From the NCBI RefSeq assembly GCF_040412425.1, contig NC_089781.1, forward strand, positions 51,040,727 to 51,104,726: a DNA stretch of 64,000 bases, written 5' to 3'. The notes under the pieces were generated by a model. That model had not been told where the DNA came from, did no database searches, and worked only from the letters and a program-made list of their open reading frames with translations. Positions 12,316-21,497 of this stretch are shown piece after piece (the stretch's first letter is position 1; every line of letters starts with the position of its first letter). The translations under genes and the position numbers were made by a program. The DNA comes from Macrobrachium rosenbergii. Lineage: Eukaryota > Arthropoda > Malacostraca > Decapoda > Palaemonidae.

Positions 12316-13092
12316 TGGTGCTTTGGACTCTAAGGATCTGAGCACTTGGAGACAGGAAGGAGGTTCCCTGTTCAGTCTTCTTCTCGCCAGGAGGCCTTGG
12401 CCTTGAAGAAGACTGGAGCACATTGAGCAGATAGCACAAGTTTACGTCAGATGGTACTGGGGACTCGGCTCTGGCCAGCCCTCAACTGTGTTTGCGTGAT
12501 CGGCCTTGCTTGCTGGAGGAGTGCTTAGGTGCGTTTGCATGAACCTCTCTGCTCTCCTTGTGGCAGTGCCTCGCCAAGGTGTAGGTGCTCTCCTAGGCCC
12601 GTGCTTGATGTGTTGGTATATATAACACATACTACAATTCTTCAGTCTTACCATCATAGTTGCCTTGCAGGTAAGATTGAAGAATTGTATTATGTGGAAT
12701 CCTGGTGCTTTGGACTCTAAGGATCTGAGCACTTGGAGACAGGAAGGAGGTTCCCTGTTCAGTATTCTTCTCGCCAGGAGGCCTCGGCCTTGAAGAAGAC
12801 TGGAGCACATTGAGCAGATAGCACAAGTTTACGTCAGATGGTACTTGGGGACTCGGCTCTGGCCAGCCCTCAACTGTGTTTGCGTGATCGGCCTTGCTTG
12901 CTGGAGGGGAGTGCTTAGGTGCGTTTGCATGAACCTCTCTGCTCTCCTTGTGGCAGTGCCTCGCCAAGGTGTAGGTGCTCTCCTAGGCCCGTGCTTGATG
13001 TGTTGGTATATATAACACATACTACAATTCTTCAGTCTTACCATCATAGTTGCCTTGCAGGTAAGATTGAAGAATTGTATTATGTGGAATCC
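12316..13092 (+). repeat. 387-bp tandem duplication of DIRS gag DNA with hairpin
   Basis: Two adjacent copies, starting TGGTGCTTTGGACTCTAAGG at 12316 and 12703, with only a few differences. Each ends with an inverted repeat: ACAATTCTTCAGTCTTACC, a loop of about 17 bases, then GGTAAGATTGAAGAATTGT. The near identity says the duplication is much younger than the decay of the gag sequence it copied. Confidence 0.85.
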
Positions 13093-13094
13093 CA

Positions 13095-13461
13095 TGCTCG
13101 TTGCAGATGTCCAAGGGTGAAGGGTGATAATAAAGCTATATCTTTCAGCTTGTGTTTATTTGCTGTACTACATTTAAGAAGGCAGTAAGTGTGTATACAA
13201 AATACAAAAAGCATATATAATGGAATCAAAACAAACATATGAGCATCGGAGCTTGATACGTAATAAGGAATTATATTCTACATACGAGGTAGAATTTGTA
13301 GGATCGAAGCCTGTATGTTGGATTCGATGCTAACACAATAACAACTTATTATACTTATACTCTAAAGCATTACTTAGCATCTAGCCATAGCTTTGAACTG
13401 AACATGTATATGGATGGTGTTATACAACAGGTCTTGCACTTACGTTAAGACATACATGACA
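13095..13461 (-). repeat. Gypsy-D 3' LTR
   Basis: Minus orientation, TGTCATGTATGTC at 13461 to AACGAGCA at 13095, about 367 bp. It follows a purine tract (AAAGGGGGAGGAG, minus strand, 13465-13478) as a 3' LTR should. An AATAAA signal lies near its end. No second copy is in the window, so the edges rest on TG/CA, the purine tract and the adjacent integrase end. Confidence 0.65.
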
Positions 13462-13546
13462 GTCTCCTCCCCCTTTGCATGTGACTAAGAAACAGAACTG
13501 TCTCTCAACACTTACAAATCTAATCTTTCAGGAGGTTTTCTTCTAC

Positions 13547-14032
13547 TCATTCAGTTAAGGAGTACCATGGTATGTTCTGAGCTGTTGCAAGATTTTCCTC
13601 TATATTTACAGTTGGAGGTTCAACATCTTGGTGAGCAGTTTGCAAATCTGTGTTATTCAAGTCTGAGGTATTTGAAATTTGTACTTCTGTATTATTTGTA
13701 CTGAATGGCTGCAACTGATCAACATGACATTTTACCATCTTTCCACTGACATTAACATCATAATGTAAATTTCCAATCTTCCTGACAATTCCTCCTTGTA
13801 CCCATTTTTCTGGTGTATTGCATGATCTTACATGACATAATTTGGAGTGAAATGTCTTACCTCTGGAAGTTTTTTTTTACTTGATCATAACCTTTCTGTT
13901 CTAACTGACACTGCAAGCTAGGATACATAAGATCTAACTTATTCCTGATCCTCCTCCCCATCAACGAATATGATCATCGGTGTTACATCCGTAGTACTAT
14001 GTACGGTTGTTCTATAGGATAATAGAAACAAG
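13547..14032 (-). pseudogene. Gypsy-D integrase C-terminal end
   Basis: Minus-strand frames give FLLSYRTT followed by a TTDVTP motif, then a long basic stretch, and finish VKCHVDQLQPF with an acidic tail to the stop at 13547. YRTTPHSTTGVTP and GRVV.RHVDQL are standard marks of Gypsy integrase C-termini, the part that joins the viral cDNA to the target. A poly-T length change near 13870 and other shifts break the frame. A diverged inverted copy is at 14105-14480. The catalytic core lies 13 kb to the right at 27383-27660, separated by the Copia insertion. Confidence 0.75.
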
Positions 14033-14104
14033 TAAATGAGTATAATATCTTTAAACATACTGTTCAAGTAAAATAATTAATTTGAGTTTACATCTCAACA
14101 CATT
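14033..14104 (-). repeat. Inverted start of the Copia 5' LTR
   Basis: Reading minus from 14104 gives TGTTGAGATGTAAACTC and matches the first 72 bp of the 3' LTR at 27115. It adjoins CATTG (the inverted target duplication) at 14105. Confidence 0.85.
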
Positions 14105-14480
14105 GCAAAGTTTCTATTATCCTATAGAACAACTGGTAATGTAGCATCTCACATTGCAAAGTTTCTGTTATCCTATAGAACAACCGTACATAGTACTATG
14201 GGTGTAACACCGTCATATTCGTTGATGGGTAGGAGGATCAGGAATAAGTTAGATCTTATGTATCCTAGCTTGCAGTGTCAGTTAGAACAGAAAGGTTATG
14301 ATCAAGTAAAAAAACTTCCAGAGGTAAGACATTTCACTCCAAGTTATGTCATGTAGGATCATACAATGCACCAGAAAAATGGGTACAAGGAGGAATTGTC
14401 AGGAAGACAGGAAGTTTACATTATGATGTTAATGTCAGTGGAAAGATTGTAAAATGTCATGTTGATCAGTTGACACCTTT
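14105..14480 (+). pseudogene. Inverted copy of Gypsy-D integrase C-terminus
   Basis: Plus-strand copy of the sequence at 13547-14032. It reads AKFLLSYRTT, then a GNVASHIAKFLLSYRTT repeat, then VHSTMGVTP, a basic stretch, and VKCHVDQL near 14455. Identity to the minus arm is high but not complete (for example STTDVTP against STMGVTP). With 13547-14032 it forms a large inverted repeat. Stops are present around 14358. Confidence 0.75.
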
Positions 14481-14484
14481 TATA

Positions 14485-14665
14485 TTGATATTGATACCTT
14501 TTATATTGAAGGTCCCTATTGTTATTGTTTCATGCACTGCCATCTTGTGGCGAGTCTTGTAAATAGAGTTGAGAATAAAGATGCTCACGGGGAATATACG
14601 AGTTTAAGTTGATCCTCGCATTTCTACATTTTATATTTGCCAAAATGGCGGACGTAAACGCAACA
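14485..14665 (+). repeat. Copia 5' LTR, 3' portion only
   Basis: Matches 27200-27382 from TTGATACCTTTTATATTG to CGCAACA. The first part of the LTR is missing here and lies inverted at 14033-14104. Confidence 0.85.
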
Positions 14666-15308
14666 AGTTATGGGCCCAGGAGCCACCTGATGTACAATGG
14701 CGATGCAGATAAGAATGAGATGTGGGAAGAGAGGTTTAAAAGCCATCTGGTGAGATTAAAACTCGACGATGTGATGAGGCAGACAGCCTAGATGCAGCGA
14801 AGAACAAGCAAGTTTATGTGGACTGGTACAATATTTGGATGAAACAAGTTTCTCCCTCGTGATGCATGATGCCAAGCATAATGGTAAGAAAGCCTTAGAA
14901 ATACTTCATAGTCATTATATTGGTACAAGTAAACCTTGAATAATAAAACTGTATAAAGAATTAATTAATCTGAGGATGAAAGAAGATGAAAGTGCCACTG
15001 ATTATTTGATCAGGGCAGAGAGATTGTCGACTTACTTGAAAGAAGCCAAGAAGGATATTGATGATGAATTACTTGTATCTGTAGTATTGAATGGATTACC
15101 CTACAGTTACCATACATTCTCTACTGTGGTAGATCAGAGAGAAGAAGGATGGAATTTTCCTGAGTTCAAGAGGCATATGACAGACTATGAAGAAACCCTG
15201 AAGGGCTGCTATAAGAGGAAGACAAAAGAAGCCAATAAGACAAATGAAGATAATGATCATGCAGTGATGAAGAAGACAAAGATGCAAAGAAATTCTGGTA
15301 GAACTATA
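14645..15308 (+). pseudogene. gag: Copia gag N-terminal part
   Basis: Starts MADVNATSYGPRSH at 14645. This ATG lies inside the LTR end and is also present in the 3' LTR, so translation would read through the primer site; an alternative Met is at 14691. MWEERFKSHLVRLKL is the usual Copia Gag opening. A stop at 14789 and a shift lead to a second block (14976-15314) with EDESATDYLIRAERLSTYL and ELLVSVVLNGLPYSYHTF, both classic UBN2/Gag_pre motifs. The TIR-A element splits the gene at 15309. Confidence 0.8.
14667..14680 (+). promoter_or_regulatory. Copia primer-binding site (half tRNA-iMet type)
   Basis: GTTATGGGCCCAGG directly follows the LTR. GGTTATGGGCCCAG is the Drosophila copia primer site, complementary to the anticodon region of initiator tRNA-Met, so an internal tRNA fragment is the likely primer. 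Confidence 0.7.
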
Positions 15309-17785
15309 GGGTAGCTCCTCGTCGCCGATGGCACTATAACTTGACTTTTTCTAGAGTTTTTTGGTTGCTAATTATGAATTTACCTTTCATTTTTGGCGCT
15401 CGAGTCTAATTAACCTGTAATTAACCCCTGACGTTCATCCAACAAGGTAGGGGACCCGATGGGAAAGTGGGGTTATGGGTGGTGTATACCCCGGGGACAG
15501 ATGATCAGCTCCCCCTCAACCAACAAGTTAGGGGATCCGATGGGAATGCGGGGTTCTGGGTGGGGTATACCCCCGGGAGAGTGTTATTTGGCTATGTAAC
15601 GGCTCACCCGCACGTTTCTACCCTACAATTTAGGGGATTCCTAGGGAAAGCGGGGTTGTGCTTGGCGTAGACGACGAGGCATGAGAAACCGGCCAAAATG
15701 TACTTTTTATGGCACCGCAGACATGAGAAACCCACTAAATAAACAGAACAAACAAGAACATTAAATGAGCCAACACAAAAGCAACTCCTCCCATTACTAC
15801 TGTCCTCCTGAACATTTATTGGGGAGCCATTGGTTCATCCCTCACTCCCTTACTGAGGAAACTCGGAGTTTGGGGACCTAGCCCCCCAAAACACTTATCT
15901 AACCAATCACGTTGCGCTGTTATCCCCCACCTGAGGAAAATCCCCTAAACGTTGCCACTCAAAGTTGCTAACGCACCCCACTCCTTGGGGGGCTGTCCTT
16001 TTTCCGGGGTTCACATACGCGTCCTGCACTTGACAGGGCAGGGGTACGTCTGTTTTGAACCATTCATATTTCGTCCGGCAAGTGCAGTAACTTGTTAATC
16101 TGTTATCCCTGTGCATGAATCTAACACACCCTGCATGCAATCCTCCCAAACTATAAGTTAACACAGCAAAGAAAAAACATACGCTTTTGAGTTTATTCCT
16201 GTATGTTTCAACGTTCTTGGTTGCGCTTCCCCGCAACTGTTGCAACACAGGTAACCCCGACCAATGCTGAACTCGTTGCAGTGAGATTATATCCCACTGA
16301 ACCTACTGCTAAACATGGCAAAGTGCATTTACCTGGCCAGCCCATTACTAAACTTGGCATGAAATTGTATCTGTACTCCCCCAAAAAAACTTTCCCTACA
16401 CATTTTTAGCATGACAGCACCGTTTCTCTGCTTCCTTATCATAACCAGCGTGATTTCATTTCCCCGAACCCATTACTAAACACTGCGAAATGCATTTACC
16501 CCGCCAACCCGGTACTAAACTCGGCGGAAGTGTATCTGTACCCCAAAAACAAAAAAAAACTTTCCCTACACATTTTTCGCGTGGCAGCATCGTTTCTCTG
16601 TTTCCTTATCATAACCGGCCGGATTCCATTTCCCCGAACCCATTACTAAACACAGCGAAATGCACTTAACCCGCCAACCCAGTATTAAACTCGGCGAAAG
16701 TGTATCTGTACCCCAAAAGATACATTTTGCCCAGCCGTATATTACTCAAGCATTTATGGTTTCTTTGCTTTACTGGCATAACCAGCGCAAAGATTTTTCA
16801 ACAAAATCATTCCTGTTACCATCGCGCAAGTTTCCCCCTTCCCCCCAACACCTAATTGCGCCAAATCTCCCCACTTCCCACCCCCTCTTGACCCACCACA
16901 GCCCTTATCTGTTGCCCATTCCTACGCCTTAAAACACAGAATTTGCGATTCTTGTTCAGTACAGCGGCTGAATCCCTTCCGTCAACGTTCCATTCGACTG
17001 AGCCCATAAATCGTCACACCCTCCCAGTGTCTTGTGCTAACACCAATATCAGTTACCGCAACTTTTCTGCCTACTGCTTAGGTAACTGCGGACGATTAAT
17101 CAAGCTTTGTCAAGAGGAAGTACAGTTTTGTAGGTTACCTGGCTGAACCCTATTTTAAGATTCATTTCCTCGACCCCAACGCCAGGTTCCACGTATTTTT
17201 AAAATCAGCAGCTGATCTCTGCCCTATCGGTCCATAAGGTAAAGCCAGCTAGCTCTGTTGGTGTTCACGTTTTTTTTTCTGAAAATTGTTTTTCCCTGCC
17301 AGGTTGCTCCTTCCAGCCAGCTTTAAGTGCCTTCCCGCTCTTGTTTTTACCTTGGAAACTGTTTTTTCTCCACTTTTATGGCTTCTGGTAAAGTTGGTGA
17401 AGTTTGTTTTTTTGTCGGCCACACACTTTGTCCTCATCCCCCTTACCAGGCTCCCCACTTATCCCCTTTTGGGGCACGCGAGGAAATTTCGCACTCCCTG
17501 CCTCGTTACCCCCTACCCTTTCAGCCGCTCCCTCCCATTTGCACATGGCTCCCTCTCGTTTTCCCCTCCAGCCAGGCCCCCGTAATGTAAACATGTCTGC
17601 TCCACTTCTCTGTTTTCCCCCACCCAAAACCCCGGATTCCCACAGTCCCCCTTTACTGTTGAATAGAATAGTGGGCAAATGACACTTGGCCGCCAACAAA
17701 CAAACTCGCCTCCGATATCAGCAGCTGTAAAAGTGGAGAAAAAGCCAGTTTCCAAGGTAAAAATGGGCGCGGAGCTACTACAGTA
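15309..17785 (+). mobile_element. TIR-A, non-autonomous DNA element, copy 1
   Basis: About 2.48 kb interrupting Copia gag, with TATA on both sides (15305-15308 and 17786-17789). Removing it and one TATA restores the reading frame across the junction. Ends are inverted: GTAGCTCC at 15311 and GGAGCTAC at 17771-17778. A second full copy on the minus strand is at 35916-38729. It contains no transposase; the Pro/Ser-rich frames at 17250-17700 do not resemble proteins and are on both strands. Near the left are two G-rich repeats with GGGGTATAC; near 16320-16720 a 170-bp tandem repeat; near the right an inverted repeat (17337-17420 against 17690-17770). Superfamily unknown; a TA-type target would fit Tc1/mariner. 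Confidence 0.75.
16320..16720 (+). repeat. 170-bp tandem repeat inside TIR-A
   Basis: Unit marked by CCCGAACCCATTACTAAAC at 16463 and 16633, with a partial earlier unit, each followed by CGCCAACCC, TAAACTCGGC and GTGTATCTGTACCCC. The same repeats occur in minus orientation at about 37390-37800 in copy 2. Confidence 0.8.
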
Positions 17786-17789
17786 TATA

Positions 17790-18110
17790 GAATTACCGAA
17801 TTTCCTTTGTTATAATTGTGGCAAAGAAGGCCACAGATCATTTCAGTGTCGAAGTGAAAGAAACAAGAAGCCTAACCGTTGGTGTGAAAATTGTAAATGT
17901 AGTACACATTATAGAAATTATTGTAAGAAGAAAAATCATGTGAAAAAAGTGAGAAAAGATAATGACGATTCAAGTGATAAAAATAATGGAAATGGTCATA
18001 GTTATCTTTTTAGAGCTAGTGAATCTAGTTCAATGAATGAAGGTTTGTTGGCTGATTGTGGTGCAACTGCACATATTATTATTGAGAAATCTAAGTTTGT
18101 AAAATTTTGA
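17790..18110 (+). pseudogene. Copia gag zinc knuckles and protease start
   Basis: Gag resumes at ELPNF. Two zinc knuckles follow, CYNCGKEGHRSFQC and CENCKCSTHYRNYC, both CX2CX4HX4C, then Lys- and Asn-rich linker. The protease active site reads LLADCGATAHII; Copia proteases normally have LVDSGATHHI, so the triplet is D-C-G instead of D-S-G. The protease cleaves the single Copia polyprotein. The frame stops at 18110 through a one-base shift. Confidence 0.85.
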
Positions 18111-19670
18111 TGAAGATATTAATCCTAAGGGTCATACTATTGAGCTTGCAGATGGTGCTAGGACCACAGGTATTGTTTTAGGTAAGGGTAATGCTGTCGT
18201 AAATTTATGTGATTCAAAGGGTAGTGTACAAAAAGTTACTTTGAGCGATGCCTTGTACATTCCATCACACGGACAGAATATATTTTCTGTTAAGGCAGCT
18301 ACTAGAAGAGGTGGGGAAATTTTGTTTACCCCAGACTATGTAGAGCCACGTGCTCCACATGGTTGTAAGTTCAATATTGAGACATAATAGATTGTACTTT
18401 TTGTATAATGTAGGTTTAAGAAGTGGCATGCATACTTTAGATAAATGGCATAAGATTTTTGGCCATTGTAATGTGCAAGATGTATTGAAACTGGAAAATG
18501 TTGTTGAAGGTATGAATATTTCCAGTAAAGACAATTTTAGTTGTGAAGTCTGTACAATGGGTAAGATGACTCTGTACAGTGGGTAAGATGTCTCAGTACA
18601 GAAATAGGAAACCTGACAGGAGAGCCACTAAAAAGCTTGAATTAGTTCATTGTGATTTAGTGGGTCAGATTGTTTTCAATAGCTAAAGACGGTTTTAAAT
18701 ATGCAATTTCATTTGTTGATGATTTTTCTGGCATTATTAAGGTATATCTGCTTAAAAATAAGTGATGCTGCAAGAGCTACAGAGAGATTTTTGGCTGATT
18801 GTGTGCCATATGGTTCAGTGAAGCGAATGAGGACAGATAATGGAAGAGAATTTACTTCTGAAGAGTTCGAGCCCTCATGAGGAAGAACCGTATCAGGCAA
18901 AAATTTTCAGCGCCTTACTCTCCACCTCAGGATGGAACTGTGGAACGCTCCTGGAGAATAATCTTCGATATGTCGAGATGTTTATTGTTGGAAAGCAAGT
19001 TACCTAAGAAATTATGGACCTATGCTGTGAAGATGACGGCATACATCCGGAACAGGTGCTACAATCCAAGTACGAAGAAGATGCCATTTGAAGTGGTGAA
19101 TGGACAAAAGCCAAATGTAAAGGACATGCATATCTTTGGAAGTGTCTGTTATGCTTATGAACAGGACAAGAAGAAGTTAGATGCACGTTCTAGAATAGGA
19201 ATTTTTGTAGGCCATGATACAGAGTCCAGCCTATTTAGTGTACTTCCCTGAGCAAGATGATGTGAAGAGGTTGAGATCTGTGAAGTTTAGTGAAGTATTT
19301 CCAAAAGATGTACAGTAAGAATATGTAGAAGAATATGTAAATCCTTATCCAGCGTATGAAGACAATGAGACGTCAGAGGATAAGAATAAAGATGAAGAAA
19401 GAGGAAACTTTCAAGATGAAGATGAGAATGAACAAGATAAAAAGAAGAAAGAAGATGAAAAGGAACAAGAAGAGAGAAGATATCCACAGAGGCAACGAAA
19501 TAGGCCCAAGCATTTAGAAGACTATGAGTTGGATGGATTACAAGAAAGATTACTACAATGTTCCATTGATTATTGCTACTGTGTTGCTGACATTCCAGCC
19601 ACATACACAGAAGCTCTCGAATCTCCAGAATTGCATTGTTGGAAGGAGGCTATGGAAGAAGAAATGAGAG
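18105..19670 (+). pseudogene. Copia protease end and integrase
   Basis: After a shift at 18108 the protease continues to about 18365 (LADGARTTGIVLGKGNA, LYIPSHGQNIFSV). Stops follow, then the GAG_pre-integrase zinc region with WHKIFGHCN and CEVCTMGK. The integrase core shows LVHCDLVG (first Asp, about 18643), MRTDNGREF (second Asp, about 18830) and DGTVERSWR (Glu, about 18935), then KLPKKLWTYAV and a GCK-type SKxG-like tail (DARSRIGIFVGHD). Integrase inserts the cDNA. Frameshifts at 18590, 18760, 18870 and 19240 inactivate it. An acidic Glu/Asp/Lys linker runs 19310-19500. The Gypsy-C2 insertion splits it at 19671. Confidence 0.85.
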
Positions 19671-20040
19671 TGTAAAGTCCCCGCTCAACGGGTTTTTTAT
19701 GGTGAACCTCCCATTTTCTACAGTGCCTTCCTACAAGCCTGGGTCACGCTAAACAGCCACATTTTATCTAATGTAAATATGTATCTATCTATTACTGATT
19801 TAGTTATGCCTGTTTACTTTGTACATTTGTCAGAGTACTATTTTGTCAATTCTTGTAATTTAACTTTTCATGTTACTTGTATTTAGCTGTCCTGTGTCAC
19901 ATTAAGAACAATTGACCTTGGGGCACCTGTATCCTATTGTATGCCTTTGTGTGACGTCCACACACCGCTTTATAAGCGGCCTGCTTTCCTAATAAACCAG
20001 CAGTACATGTCTACCTGCTCATTATTTCGCACCTCTTATA
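19671..20040 (+). repeat. Gypsy-C2 5' LTR
   Basis: 370 bp, TGTAAAGTCCCCGCTCAACG to CACCTCTTATA. High similarity to the C2 3' LTR. The primer site TGGTGACCCCGG follows at 20042. Confidence 0.9.
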
Positions 20041-20274
20041 GTGGTGACCCCGGAGTGGTTCCCGGAGCCATTAGCGGGCTCATACGGCGACCTAGTCTTG
20101 GCTCCATGAACTACCCCACACCCCTAACAGACTAAAAACGGCGCTTTAACAAAGTGTTCGGGCATGCTGACTCATTGGCAGATCACTAGCGTCATCAGCG
20201 GACCCATACGGCGCGCTCCCAAGTGCGTATTGACGCGAGTAACCCACTCCAAGTAAGAGGGCAATAGTGAGTAT

Positions 20275-20644
20275 GGACGGGGACATATCTATGTAGATGT
20301 GGTAGGCCCCCTTCCCCCATCAGGCAGGGCCAGATATCTCCAGACGATCGTCGACCACTCCACCAGGTGGCCTGAAGCGATGCCCAAGCAAGAAGCCACC
20401 ACCAGTGCACGCACCGAGACCCTCCTCTCTAGCTGTATCAGCCGGTTCGGTGAACTGGACCACATAACCACTGACAGGGGCCCTGCTTTCCTGTCCGAAC
20501 TGTGGTCCGGCCTGGCATGCCTGCTGGGGATCTCTCACCACACCACCACCACCTACAACCCCGCAGCCAATGGATTGGTGGAAAGATTCCACAGGTCCCT
20601 GAAGGCGTCCCTCATGGCCCTCTGCACCGCCGAGGATTAGAAGT
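20275..20644 (+). pseudogene. Gypsy-C2 integrase core fused to gag start
   Basis: ATGGACGGGGACATATCT at 20273 corresponds to the MDTDIP gag start of C1, then reads on into integrase at YVDVVGPLPPSGRARYL. The DDE core is visible: VDVVGPLP (Asp), TTDRGPAFLSEL (Asp), NPAANGLVERFHRSLKA (Glu). Integrase joins cDNA to host DNA. The frame ends at 20640 with a stop, a few bases before the SINE. The direct join of gag start to integrase records the internal deletion. Confidence 0.85.
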
Positions 20645-20658
20645 ACCAGCTGCCTTGG

Positions 20659-20865
20659 TGAAGAACAAGAGGAATTTGTTTCTGGTGATAGAAATTCATT
20701 TCTCGCTATAAGGTGGTTCAGATCCCACAATAAGCTGTAGGTCCCGTTGCTAGGTAACCAATTGGTTCTTAGCCACGTAAAAATAAATCTAATCCTTCGG
20801 GCCAGCCCTAGGAGAGCTGTTAATCAGCTCAGTGGTCTGGTTAAACTAAGATATACTTTTTTTTA
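20659..20865 (+). repeat. SINE insertion in Gypsy-C2
   Basis: 207 bp flanked by the 14-bp direct repeat ACCAGCTGCCTTGG (20645-20658 and 20866-20879), a true retroposition signature. The sequence has GGTTCAGATCC (B-box-like), AACCAATTGGTTC, a GGGCCAGCCC block and CTCAGTGGTCTGG, ending in a T-run. It is 5'-shorter than the copy at 37013-37257. Confidence 0.85.
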
Positions 20866-21465
20866 ACCAGCTGCCTTGGGTTGTCCTTGGGCTGAGGACC
20901 GCACCCAACGCCAACGGCGACCCATCCGCAGCAGAGAAAGTCTACGGGGAGCCCCTCATAGTCCCGGGCGAACTCATCATGGGAGATCGCCACAATCTGT
21001 CAGTCCAGAGGCTCTGTGACACGGTCGGGAAGTTCGCCCCCTGCCAGTGAACGTATACCAATAGGTCGACACCTTTCACGCCTCCTGGCCTGTCCTCCAC
21101 CACCCACGTCTTCGTCAGGAACGACGCCATCCGCCCGCCCTTAACCAGGCCCTACAAGGGGCCCATCCGCGTGCTGGAGAGGAACACCATAGCATTCCGG
21201 CTGGCCATGCACGAGAAGGATGACTGGGTGCCTGTTGACCGCCTCAAGCCCGCCCTGTTGGAGGAAGTCATCGACCATACCACGCAGCACCCTCCACAGA
21301 GACCGTTGCCCCAGCAGCCAGCCCAACCCAAAAGAAAGTTGCCTGGCTGCCCCCGGAAGCACCCTGTCAGTGCCACAGCCAGCCGCGCCCACTCACACCA
21401 CACCCCCCAGCTGACCTCGCGGAGCCACGGCACTCTCCAACAGCCCAGCAGATACCTGGATTGAT
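20866..21465 (+). pseudogene. Gypsy-C2 integrase C-terminal part
   Basis: Continues integrase after the SINE: QLPWVVLGLRTAPN, EKVYGEPLIVPGEL, later THVFVRNDAIRPPLTRPYKGPIRVLER (GPY/F-type domain) and DWVPVDRLKPALL, then a Pro- and Gln-rich basic tail ending at 21465. A stop near 21052 and a shift break the frame. The same end motif DWVSVDRIKPAFL is in C4. Confidence 0.8.
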
Positions 21466-21497
21466 CATACGTTACCCACATCTTTGGGGGGAAGTAT

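Noticed and set aside
17250..17755. Overlapping frames of 80-107 residues on both strands
   Set aside because: Pro/Ser/Leu-rich, present on both strands inside the TIR-A subterminal inverted repeat; no family motif and broken in copy 2.
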